From NCBI GenBank assembly GCA_024275165.1, contig JAJRZQ010000038.1:1-64000 (forward strand): a stretch of DNA of 64,000 nucleotides, read 5' to 3'. The notes under the pieces are model-generated. The model did not search any database, was not told the DNA's origin, and saw nothing but the letters and a program-made list of their open reading frames with translations. This document shows, piece by piece, positions 51,403 to 59,323 of the stretch (position 1 is the first letter of the stretch; each line of letters begins with the position of its first letter). The position numbers were made by a program, and so were the translations under genes. The stretch is from a bacterium. Lineage in GTDB: Bacteria; SAR324; XYD2-FULL-50-16.

Positions 51403-51672
51403 ATGATGAATCAAGTTTTTCTTTTTTTGCTAGCCTGTTTACTTTGGGCTTCTCCTCTTTTCGCGGTCGAGAAAATTTCCACCCTAACCGATGGCAGTGT
51501 CGTATTTCGTTGCGAGTACAAAGGCAAGGACTATAAAGTCCGGGTTAAATATATGGGGAATGGGGTTTATCGCGTTCTGCGCAGCGATCAAGGCACGGTT
51601 GCCTTTTCGGGTGAAACCAAGGCGGTCAACTATGGCGAGGCGGCGGCGGTAGGTTGCGGTAAGCCTCAGTAA
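51403..51672 (+). CDS. Small secreted protein, unknown
   Basis: 89 residues with a clear Sec signal peptide (VFLFLLACLLWASPLFAVE; cleavage after about residue 21). The mature part is about 68 residues, beta rich, with two cysteines (FRCEYKG and VGCGKP) that may form a disulfide. A second ATG follows one codon later. It is placed between repeats R3 and R4 and belongs to no evident operon. I do not recognise the family. Confidence 0.65.
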   Translation: MMNQVFLFLLACLLWASPLFAVEKISTLTDGSVVFRCEYKGKDYKVRVKYMGNGVYRVLRSDQGTVAFSGETKAVNYGEAAAVGCGKPQ

Positions 51673-51745
51673 CCCTTTACCCTGAGTGTCGGGGTTGGTT
51701 TATAGACGGGGCCTTCTCCTTTGTTTTTTATTCCTCCATTGAATT

Positions 51746-51925
51746 AAGGAACCTCTGAAAAACTCCTTGCCTACCGCTTGCTCAAGCGGTAGGCAAGGAG
51801 TTTTTCGGTCTTTTCGGTGGGGAATGAAATCCACAACCTCAAGGCAAATCAATAAGTACCGCTTTTTGCTTTGGCAAGGCATCCCTGCCCTGCTGGGAAA
51901 CTCCGCGTTTTTCGGAGTTTCCTCA
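51746..51925 (+). repeat. Repeat copy R4 rearranged into a perfect 24-bp hairpin
   Basis: A 180-bp copy that lacks the CTTCGGGCTG segment. Its left part reads GAAAAACTCCTTGCCTACCG and continues to 51780; bases 51783-51806 are its exact complement across a two-base centre, giving a 24-bp perfect inverted repeat at 51757-51806. The right arm repeats the inverted end sequence of the element. Followed by TTTTTC-type sequence on both sides, it should terminate transcription in either direction. The right end is GAGTTTCCTCAAGG. Confidence 0.88.
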
Positions 51926-51966
51926 AGGATTCATTTATATTTTTTTGTGGAGCGCTTAAATTTATT

Positions 51967-51995
51967 TTGCCTTTTATACCCTACCAGGGTATAGT
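51967..51995 (+). promoter_or_regulatory. csoR-copA promoter with CsoR-type operator
   Basis: A TTGCCT -35 box (51967-51972) and a TATAGT -10 box (51990-51995) are 17 bp apart. The spacer holds a perfect palindrome, TATACCCT-ACC-AGGGTATA (51975-51993). Its TATACCC...GGGTATA arms are the classic CsoR operator form. It lies 20 bp before csoR. Confidence 0.88.
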
Positions 51996-52013
51996 ATAAA
52001 CAAAAGAGGTAAA

Positions 52014-52283
52014 ATGAATCCTGATCACCGAGAACAAATTCAACGACTCAACAAAATCCAAGGGCAGGTCAAGGGCATTGTGCGCATGATCGAAGAAAAA
52101 CGATATTGCATTGATATTCTCAATCAGATCAAAGCCATTGATAAAGCCTTGCAGAAAGTCTCGCGGGGCGTGATGGAGCGGCATTTAAACCACTGCGTTC
52201 AAGGGGCGATTCAGGCCAAAGACCAAGCGCAGTCCTCTGAGAAAATCGCAGAAATCATGAAATTGTTGGACACCCAAAAATAG
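52014..52283 (+). CDS. csoR: CsoR-family copper-sensing repressor
   Basis: 89 residues, all-helical DUF156 repressor. The copper ligands Cys-His-Cys are in RYCIDILNQ and HLNHCV, and the first helix carries RLNKIQGQVKGIVRMIEE. Cu(I) binding releases CsoR from the operator and turns on efflux. The promoter-operator at 51967-51995 and the copA gene nine bases downstream complete the circuit. A ribosome site AGAGGT precedes the ATG. CsoR, rather than RcnR or FrmR, is supported by the operator and neighbour. Confidence 0.95.
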   Translation: MNPDHREQIQRLNKIQGQVKGIVRMIEEKRYCIDILNQIKAIDKALQKVSRGVMERHLNHCVQGAIQAKDQAQSSEKIAEIMKLLDTQK

Positions 52284-52292
52284 GAGGGTAGA

Positions 52293-54758
52293 ATGAATTC
52301 AACCGCAACCGTAAATACAACCGCGACCCTGATTGTCGAGGGGATGACCTGCGCCTCTTGCGCCGGTCGGGTTGAGAAGGCCGCCTTAGCTCAGGCAGGG
52401 GTCGTGCAGGCACAGGTTAATTTAACCTCCAGGGTCTTGCGCCTAGAACTTTCACCGGAGTTTCAAACCATCAACTCTATTGTTGAGGCGGTGCAAACCG
52501 CCGGGTACTCCGCCCGCTTGCCCAAAAAGCTTTCTCGAGCGAGCTTCAAGGTAGAAAAAATGAGCTGCGCAAGCTGCCAATCAAAGGTAGAAAAGGCGGT
52601 AGAAGGGCTAGAGGGCGTAGAGCGCTTTACGGTCAATTTGATGACCAAGCGGTTGAATCTCGATTATAACCCCGAAGTCTTGGACTTAGCCGCGGTGAGC
52701 GCCGCGGTGGAAAAAGCGGGTTATGGGCTCAGCGACTCGCAGAGCCAAGATGTGCAAGAACAGATGATCCCCGGCTTTGCCGCCGAGTTTGCCACCTACG
52801 CGACCCAGTTTCGCTGGAGCCTGATTTTTAGTCTCCCCTTGCTGGTTGTCGCCATGGGCCCTATGCTGGGTTTAACCTTGCCGGGGTGGCTTTCCCCTGA
52901 TGTGAGCCCCTTAACCTATACCTTAACCCAGCTTGTCTTATTGCTTCCGGTGTTGTGGGTGGGGCGCGATTTTTATTTGGTCGGCTTCCCCCATCTTTTG
53001 AAGGGAGCCCCCAACATGGACAGTTTAATCGCCCTCGGCACGGCCAGCGCGGTTTTATTTAGCCTCTATCACAGCTGGTTGATCTGGCAGGGGCAGGCTC
53101 AATTCGCTCACCAGCTCTACTATGAAACCGCTGGGGTGATCATCACCTTGATTCTTTTCGGCAGGCTTTTAGAGGCTTTGAGTAAGGAAAAATCCTTTAA
53201 CGCCTTAAAGGAACTCCTTGCCCTGCAATCGGATCAGGCTCGCCTCATCCTAGAAGGGGAAGAGCGACTGATCCCTCAGGTAGAGGTGATTGAAGGGGAT
53301 GTCTTGTTGGTTAAATCAGGGGAAACCATTCCCGTTGATGGACTGATTTTAAAAGGAAAAGGCGCGGTAAACGAGTCCATGATTACCGGCGAAAGCCTGC
53401 CTTTGGCAAAGGAAAAGGGGGACGAGGTGATCGGGGGCTGTATTCTGGCCGAGGGGCTTTTAGAGATTCAAGCCACTCATGTGGGGCAAGATTCCATGCT
53501 CGCTAAGATGATTCATCTAGTGGAAGAGGCGCAGTCTTCTAAAGCTCCCATTGCCCGCTTAGCTGATCTGGTCGCCAGTTACTTTGTTCCCGTGGTGATT
53601 CTCATCGCTATACTGAGTGGCGGTTATTGGGCCTTGGTCGGCGCGGGAACCGTTTTTTCAGTGAAAATCTTCGTGGCGGTCTTGGTGATCGCTTGCCCCT
53701 GCGCCTTAGGCTTGGCTACGCCCACGGCGATTTTGGTGGGGACCAGTCGAGGGGCCCACCTAGGGGTTTTGATCAAGGGGGGGGAATCCTTAGAGCGCCT
53801 CTCTAAGGTTCAGGCGGTTGTTTTGGATAAAACAGGCACTCTCACCCTTGGCGAGCCTGAAGTAACGGGGATTTACAGCGAAACCGCGGGAGAGGAAATC
53901 TTTTTGTTGGGGATGGCGGCAAACCTGGAAAAAGGTAGCGAGCATCTTTTTGCTCAGGCAATTGTAGACCATGCCCAGGTAAAAGGGCTCAACCCCAATC
54001 CGGTCGAGGAGATCGAAATCCTCCCCGGGAGGGGGCTTAAGGGCTCTTGGCAAGGCGCTCATTACCTTTTGGGAAATGAAAGCTTGATGAAAGAGCAGGG
54101 GGTTTTTACCACCCCACCCCCAAAGTCGGCCGGGGAAATGGCAGCCGGTCACAGCTTGGTTTATCTAGCGAGAGAGGCCCAACTCTTGGGCTTTTTGGCC
54201 CTGCGTGACGCACCCCGAGCCGAGGCGAAACAAGCGATTCAAAACCTGAAAGATTTAGGCATGACCCCCTATATGCTCACTGGGGACAAAAAAGAATCCG
54301 CGCGGGAGATCGCTCATGAAATGGGGATTGAAGAGATTATTGCCGAGGTTTTGCCAAGTGAAAAATTGGATAAAATCAGAGAATTACAGGGTCAGGGCTT
54401 GAAGGTGGCCATGGTGGGCGACGGGATCAACGACGCTCCCGCTTTAACGCAAGCTGATGTGGGCATTGCCATGGGTTCCGGCACCGAGGTCAGTATGGAG
54501 TCGGCTCAAATGGTTTTGTTGGAATCCAATCTTTTAGCCTTAGCCCGCGGGGTGCGCTTGAGCCGCGCCACCTTGCGCAACATCAAGCAAAATCTCTTTT
54601 GGGCCTTTGGCTATAATGTTTTGGGGATTCCTCTCGCTGCGGGGGTTTTTGTTCCCGCCTTTGGCATCGCCTTAAACCCCATGATCGCGGCTTTGGCAAT
54701 GGCTTTTAGTTCGGTTTCGGTGGTGGTCAACGCGCTACGGCTCAATCGGTTTCGTTAA
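52293..54758 (+). CDS. copA: Cu(I)-exporting P1B-type ATPase with two N-terminal HMA domains
   Basis: 821 residues. Two heavy-metal-binding domains have GMTCASCAGRVEKA (first) and KMSCASCQSKVEKA (second). Eight membrane segments follow. The transport site CPC is in ACPCALGLATP, the phosphorylation site in LDKTGTLTLGE, the actuator loop TGES in MITGESLPLAKEKGD, and the ATP-binding GDGINDAPAL near the end. The CPC motif with N/Y and MxxS features in the last membrane helices indicates Cu(I) or Ag(I) export from the cytosol. Start has a perfect TAGGAGG site. It is derepressed by copper through csoR. Confidence 0.97.
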   Translation: MNSTATVNTTATLIVEGMTCASCAGRVEKAALAQAGVVQAQVNLTSRVLRLELSPEFQTINSIVEAVQTAGYSARLPKKLSRASFKVEKMSCASCQSKVEKAVEGLEGVERFTVNLMTKRLNLDYNPEVLDLAAVSAAVEKAGYGLSDSQSQDVQEQMIPGFAAEFATYATQFRWSLIFSLPLLVVAMGPMLGLTLPGWLSPDVSPLTYTLTQLVLLLPVLWVGRDFYLVGFPHLLKGAPNMDSLIALGTASAVLFSLYHSWLIWQGQAQFAHQLYYETAGVIITLILFGRLLEALSKEKSFNALKELLALQSDQARLILEGEERLIPQVEVIEGDVLLVKSGETIPVDGLILKGKGAVNESMITGESLPLAKEKGDEVIGGCILAEGLLEIQATHVGQDSMLAKMIHLVEEAQSSKAPIARLADLVASYFVPVVILIAILSGGYWALVGAGTVFSVKIFVAVLVIACPCALGLATPTAILVGTSRGAHLGVLIKGGESLERLSKVQAVVLDKTGTLTLGEPEVTGIYSETAGEEIFLLGMAANLEKGSEHLFAQAIVDHAQVKGLNPNPVEEIEILPGRGLKGSWQGAHYLLGNESLMKEQGVFTTPPPKSAGEMAAGHSLVYLAREAQLLGFLALRDAPRAEAKQAIQNLKDLGMTPYMLTGDKKESAREIAHEMGIEEIIAEVLPSEKLDKIRELQGQGLKVAMVGDGINDAPALTQADVGIAMGSGTEVSMESAQMVLLESNLLALARGVRLSRATLRNIKQNLFWAFGYNVLGIPLAAGVFVPAFGIALNPMIAALAMAFSSVSVVVNALRLNRFR

Positions 54759-54763
54759 AACCA

Positions 54764-54815
54764 TTCATCCGGCGTGGATATGGTTCCTGATTTCAAAAAA
54801 CCACTGCCGGATGAA
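54764..54815. terminator. Inverted repeat between convergent copA and UDPGP genes
   Basis: TTCATCCGGC (54764-54773) and GCCGGATGAA (54806-54815) are perfect 10-bp complements around a 32-base centre. It lies in the 65-bp gap where the two convergent transcripts end. A shared terminator is likely; no long T run is seen. Confidence 0.45.
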
Positions 54816-54823
54816 CAAGGGGG

Positions 54824-56218
54824 TCACAACTCACCGATTTCAATATTCCCCGTGAGTACCTGGTTTTCCAACCGAGTGCCACGGGGAAGGTGCAATTTCC
54901 CCTGTTGGCTGACTAAAATCACATTGCCTTTGAGCTCCATTTCTCGGCCAAACCAAACATCCCCCACCACGGTGAGTAAATCCAAATCCAATAAATCGGG
55001 AATCTGCTCAAAGCGTTCTTGATAGGCCGCGTAATCCCTAAAACAATCCCCCAGCCGGATCAAAGGCAGGTTGCTGAACTGCCGCCCCGGATGCCGCACC
55101 AACACTCCATCCATGATTTCAAATAAATTCGATTGCACCAAAAGCAGGTCATCGGTCTTTTTGACCGGCAAGAACCGATTTCTCGGCACCTGAATCGCTT
55201 TGGAGTCCGCCCACCAATTGATCGCGCTGCCCAAAGCCGTTTCGAGTTGAACCACCGGAAAGCCTTGGATGGTCTTGGAGTTGGTTAAGACCTCTCTTGT
55301 TACCTTGCCTTGCTCCAGCCGTGTTTTCAGCGCCTTGAGATTGATCCAAATATTGTTGGTGTTAAAAATCTTAAATTTTAAGACGCTTTTAAATTCCTCA
55401 CGGTGCTCTTTGGGAACCTGAGCAATCTCCAACAGATTTAAGGGATTTTGCGGGGTTTGGACGAGGGTGCCTCCTTTGACATCCGCGCGGGTCTTCGGGG
55501 TGACCTCCATCAAAAAGGGGCACTTTGATTGCTCTAAATAGGCTAATATTTTTAGGTCAATCGAGGCCCCTAGGTTATCGGAATTGGCGATGAAAATCCA
55601 TTCCTTTCCCTCTTGGAGCAATTGGTCTAAAATCCCCGAGGCGGGAAAGGAATCATAAAAATCCCCATGCCCTGGAGGATAAAAACTATCCTCTCCAAAG
55701 CGGGCCTTGGCCATGGGCATAAAGCTGTCTCTGCGCAGGCGAGGGAGCCAGTTTTGCTTAAAGGTGTGAATTTGTAGATCCCCCGCGTATTTTTGGATGA
55801 TTTTTTTGGTATCTTGTTCCGTGTTTTGGCTGTTCATTAATACCAAAGGAACCCGAGCCTGATATTTTTCGTTGAGTACCTTAATTTGGGTTACCGCCAG
55901 GTCCATAAACGAGGCGCCATCGCGCACCTCAATCGCCGACTTGGGGCCCACGCAACCCATGCTGGTTCCCAAGCCCCCATTGAGCCTGCAAACGGCCAGT
56001 TTTTTCAACAGTCCTTGCGCCTGGAGGCTGGAGGGCTCATTGAGGTTTGGATAGTCTAAAATCCGCTGTTCTTCAGGCGGTTGGATTTCATTCCAGAGCA
56101 GAGGTTGCTCTTTTTGCTTTAAAAAACGGCTGTAGAGGTCGCGATAGAGTTGAATATCGTTTTGCCTTACCTGCTGTGCCACTAAAAACTGCTCGATCTG
56201 TTTAAAGTCAGCTGTCAT
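54824..56218 (-). CDS. UTP-glucose-1-phosphate uridylyltransferase, eukaryote-like UDPGP family
   Basis: 464 residues of the UDPGP family that is common in eukaryotes and sporadic in bacteria, unlike GalU. The nucleotide loop LNGGLGTSMG, then GPKSAIEVRDG, PLVLMNSQNTEQDT, PGHGDFYDSF and IANSDNLGA are diagnostic. A C-terminal left-handed beta-helix-like region (VVGDVWFGREMELKGNVIL) is present. It makes UDP-glucose, or UDP-N-acetylhexosamine in some relatives. It lies 3 bp after the CHAT/TPR gene and has an AAAGGTAGG ribosome site inside that gene's end, so the two are co-transcribed. Confidence 0.9.
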   Translation of the reverse strand: MTADFKQIEQFLVAQQVRQNDIQLYRDLYSRFLKQKEQPLLWNEIQPPEEQRILDYPNLNEPSSLQAQGLLKKLAVCRLNGGLGTSMGCVGPKSAIEVRDGASFMDLAVTQIKVLNEKYQARVPLVLMNSQNTEQDTKKIIQKYAGDLQIHTFKQNWLPRLRRDSFMPMAKARFGEDSFYPPGHGDFYDSFPASGILDQLLQEGKEWIFIANSDNLGASIDLKILAYLEQSKCPFLMEVTPKTRADVKGGTLVQTPQNPLNLLEIAQVPKEHREEFKSVLKFKIFNTNNIWINLKALKTRLEQGKVTREVLTNSKTIQGFPVVQLETALGSAINWWADSKAIQVPRNRFLPVKKTDDLLLVQSNLFEIMDGVLVRHPGRQFSNLPLIRLGDCFRDYAAYQERFEQIPDLLDLDLLTVVGDVWFGREMELKGNVILVSQQGKLHLPRGTRLENQVLTGNIEIGEL

Positions 56219-56221
56219 ACC

Positions 56222-59200
56222 CTACCTTTTAAATCCCTGTGCGAGTTTATAATATTCCGTTGATTTCAATTGATTGTCGATCTTAAAAAAGAGCCCGCCC
56301 AACTTGTGCGCGATCTGGCTCGCGGCCCCTGATTGCTTGCGTTTTTGTTGGTAATGAAAAAGCCATTCCAAATGGGTCACCGCGGCTTTTAAATTTCCTT
56401 CTTGTTCTCCAATTTCTGCCAAATCTTGATGAATTTCAGAAGCTTCATCCAGTAAGCCTGCCTCCTCCAATAAGGTCGCGGCGCGGTCGGTATACCGCAA
56501 AAAGGCTTCAATATTGTTTTCTTGTTTATAAATCGACGCCAGCGCCACATAGCTTTTTCCCCATAAGGCGGGGGAAACCTCTGCCGAAGGTTTGAACAAA
56601 AAATGTTGCAAGCTGGTCAAGGCGGCCTGGTATTCCCCTGCGTAAAAAAGCAGGTGCCCGTCAATCAACCACAGATGGCTCAATTGCCGTTCACTGAGTA
56701 AGGCCGGGTCGAACTCATGCCCCTCAATCAAGCGTTTCAGCTTATCGAATTCACCGAGTTCCAAAAAGAGCAGGGCAATGGCGATCAGATTTTTATAACG
56801 GCTCTCATAATGGCTGATATCGGCGGAGAGTTGCAAGGCACTGGTTAAACAGGCTACCGCTCGTTCTGGTTGCCGCCTTTGGGTGTACAGGTTGGCCAGC
56901 TTGGTGAGAATTTCCGCCACCATGGGCCAGTTGCGGTTTTTTTGCGCTTCTTCCAAAAACCATTCCAGAAGCTCGACCGCATTATAACTTTGTGGCAAAT
57001 GCTCTAGAATATTTAAGGCGGAGAGGAGGGATTTTTCCTTTAAGGCTTCATCCTCGCTCAAAAAGGACAGCTCCAAGGCGGTAATCACATGTTGGCTGAT
57101 CAGGTTGGGGCGGTTGGCGCATTTGCGGCTCAGCTTTCTGGCATATTGCAGGTTGCGTTGAATCGCAGCCTCTAAAAGCCCCAGGGTAGCCAGTTCACTT
57201 AAAGCGTATTGGGAGCCGGCGCGGAGAAAGTCGGTTTCTGTTTGGTTTGCTTCTAAGAGTTGAACCAAGTTTTTTAACAGAACCTGCCCTTGGTGCTTGA
57301 GCATATCTGGAGGTAGAAAATCTTGCCGCTTGATCTGCACCCATAAATGACTGGGCAGCCAGTATCTCTTTTTTTCCAAGTCGCATTCAATGACACTTAA
57401 ATCCAGCAATCCTTGCAGGGTCGGGTTTAGCTTTTCGGCCCCCACCAAGCTGCAAAGCGCCTTGTCGCTCAAGCGCACCCGCATGAGGTAGAGGGTTAAA
57501 AAGACCTCTTTGGCCCGATGACTCAGCGTTTTTAGGAGTTGGGCAAAGGCGTGCATGTATAGCTCTGCCGCGTCGAGTTCGGGGTTGCCCGCCGCCTCGA
57601 TCAGTTCTTCATCCTTGAGCCCCACGATGAGCCGCAACAGGGGCAACAGCCTCATCTGGGGGGGGACTCCGTCGGCCAGGAACTCCTCCCATTGGGGGGG
57701 GAAGTCTTCTTCTAAGGATTCTTGGATCTCGCTTAAGCTGATGGTGCCTGTATCGAGGGTCAGAGTCGGTTGCTCGGTCACAAAGCTCGAATGGCTTAAG
57801 AGGATGACCTGCCAACCTTGCTTTTGCTTTTTTTCCAACCAGAGTTCAAAGATGGGGTCTATTTTTTCCGGAGGATAATAGACGCTTAAGTAATGCAAGC
57901 CTTCATCGTCCCCCTCTTGGAGGGGGATTAAGCTTTCATCGAAATAATCCAAAACCCGCTCGGTTTCAAAGAGGCTGTTGAATTTTCCGGCAAAGTGCCC
58001 GGTTGTCAGATTTTTGGTCTGCCCTTGGTGGTAGCCCCAGCGTTGGTAATAGAGCAATTTCCAAGAGAAGTTTTGCCGCGCTTGGATGCGGCGGAAAAAC
58101 TCCAGCAGGTACTCCTCTTGACTTTGACCTTCTAAAGAGCGGAGCCAGAGGATCTTGTTTTGGGGTGCCGTAAGCAGGTGGCGATAGAGCTGCCTTAAAA
58201 TCTCTGGATTACCCGCAAAGGGCCGCTCTGCCAAAAGAGCGCCGTTAACGGCGGGTTGATGCTCACCATAAGAGGTAAAGGGAGCAAAGAAAAAGGGCCG
58301 CAAGGGCTCAGGCTCAGTTTCCAACAAGGCTTCATGGACATAAAAGCGCATAAAGGCCCAATCCCAACTGAGGGGCAAGGTAGAATAAAGCTGGTTTAAG
58401 GCATGGCGGTGGGCTTTTAGGAGGGAGTCTTCCCTCAAGACGCTCAAAACCCATTCCCGGAAGTAGGTTTGGGTACGGCTCCGTTCGAGTCGCCCCTGTT
58501 GGGCCAAGATGAGGGGAACGCCGAAGTCTTGATAGGGCTCAATCCCCCCGGAGGGGGATAAAAAACCAGAGCAATTGAGCAGTAAAACCCGCAACCCCCG
58601 TGCCGCCGCGCGCATAAAGGCTTCTTTCAAACTTAGAGGGGGGGGCTCTGGTTGGGGCTCTTCTTCATAAAGCAACCAGCTCCCGGCCTCGTCGTAACCG
58701 GAAAAGAAAAACAGATCGGGTTCTTTTTGCAATGCCTTGAGGATCGCTTGCCGACTCGCCTGCCCATTGACTTGAAAATGGAGGTGACCGCTCAACTCCA
58801 AGCCTAGAGGCAAGGATTCCATGCTGGTAATGAAGCGGTTGCCGTAATGGGGCGAGGTTTCGGGGGCTTCACCTATGGGGGAGTAGGAAAACAGAGCGGT
58901 TTCTAAACGAGCGTTGATTTTGCGAGACTTTTCAAATTGAGGGGGAAGCTTGCCCGCAAAGGTGCGGGTGACCCCAATGGTTAAAGCCAAAAAACTGGCT
59001 CCATCGTGAATCAATTCTAAGGGGAGCTGTTTCGCCTCCCCGTGCAGCTTAAAGATTAAGCTTTTGGCTTTGGCCAAATGGGGCCGCAGCCTAAGAGGAA
59101 TCAAAGCGTGAAATAAGGCCTCTCCATAAGCTTTGAGAAGTTCCATTGCCTCGGCCCGTTCACTCCTTGAGGAACGATGCAGTAGGGCCACCGAATTGCG

Positions 59201-59323
59201 CAAAAGGCCAAAGGCCTCCAAGGCCGCTTGCTCCAATTTGGGGTGCGGAGGGTGATAAGGAAGTTCTAGATTATACTTGGGGATACGCAGCAGCATCCCA
59301 TCGAGTTCAATCAGCAGCGGCAT
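56222..59323 (-). CDS. CHAT-domain protein with degenerate active site, STAND-like and TPR regions
   Basis: 1033 residues. Residues about 90-345 are a CHAT (caspase-like) domain: KQLPLELIHDGASFLALTIG, then LFFFSGYDEAGSW, VLLLNCSGF and FGVPLILAQQGRLERSRTQ. The usual HFxGHG is FFFSGYD, so the catalytic His is replaced by Tyr 210; Cys 251 remains. Residues about 345-600 follow the STAND plan (RPFAGNPEILRQLYRHLL), but the P-loop is lost (LWLRSLEGQSQEE). A winged-helix-like region (about 600-680) and TPR-like repeats to the end follow. The gene overlaps selB by 17 bp and precedes a UDP-glucose gene by 3 bp. Likely a non-catalytic scaffold; function unknown. Confidence 0.75.
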   Translation of the reverse strand: MPLLIELDGMLLRIPKYNLELPYHPPHPKLEQAALEAFGLLRNSVALLHRSSRSERAEAMELLKAYGEALFHALIPLRLRPHLAKAKSLIFKLHGEAKQLPLELIHDGASFLALTIGVTRTFAGKLPPQFEKSRKINARLETALFSYSPIGEAPETSPHYGNRFITSMESLPLGLELSGHLHFQVNGQASRQAILKALQKEPDLFFFSGYDEAGSWLLYEEEPQPEPPPLSLKEAFMRAAARGLRVLLLNCSGFLSPSGGIEPYQDFGVPLILAQQGRLERSRTQTYFREWVLSVLREDSLLKAHRHALNQLYSTLPLSWDWAFMRFYVHEALLETEPEPLRPFFFAPFTSYGEHQPAVNGALLAERPFAGNPEILRQLYRHLLTAPQNKILWLRSLEGQSQEEYLLEFFRRIQARQNFSWKLLYYQRWGYHQGQTKNLTTGHFAGKFNSLFETERVLDYFDESLIPLQEGDDEGLHYLSVYYPPEKIDPIFELWLEKKQKQGWQVILLSHSSFVTEQPTLTLDTGTISLSEIQESLEEDFPPQWEEFLADGVPPQMRLLPLLRLIVGLKDEELIEAAGNPELDAAELYMHAFAQLLKTLSHRAKEVFLTLYLMRVRLSDKALCSLVGAEKLNPTLQGLLDLSVIECDLEKKRYWLPSHLWVQIKRQDFLPPDMLKHQGQVLLKNLVQLLEANQTETDFLRAGSQYALSELATLGLLEAAIQRNLQYARKLSRKCANRPNLISQHVITALELSFLSEDEALKEKSLLSALNILEHLPQSYNAVELLEWFLEEAQKNRNWPMVAEILTKLANLYTQRRQPERAVACLTSALQLSADISHYESRYKNLIAIALLFLELGEFDKLKRLIEGHEFDPALLSERQLSHLWLIDGHLLFYAGEYQAALTSLQHFLFKPSAEVSPALWGKSYVALASIYKQENNIEAFLRYTDRAATLLEEAGLLDEASEIHQDLAEIGEQEGNLKAAVTHLEWLFHYQQKRKQSGAASQIAHKLGGLFFKIDNQLKSTEYYKLAQGFKR

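Noticed and set aside
26723-51925. Insertion sequence with transposase associated with the repeats
   Set aside because: No transposase-like ORF was found in or near any copy; only non-coding copies are present.
51767-51994. Open frame of 75 codons on the plus strand within R4, and similar frames at 51229-51414 and 51700-51882
   Set aside because: All are translations of the repeat sequence itself, and the frame at 51767 runs into the csoR operator. Not credible genes.
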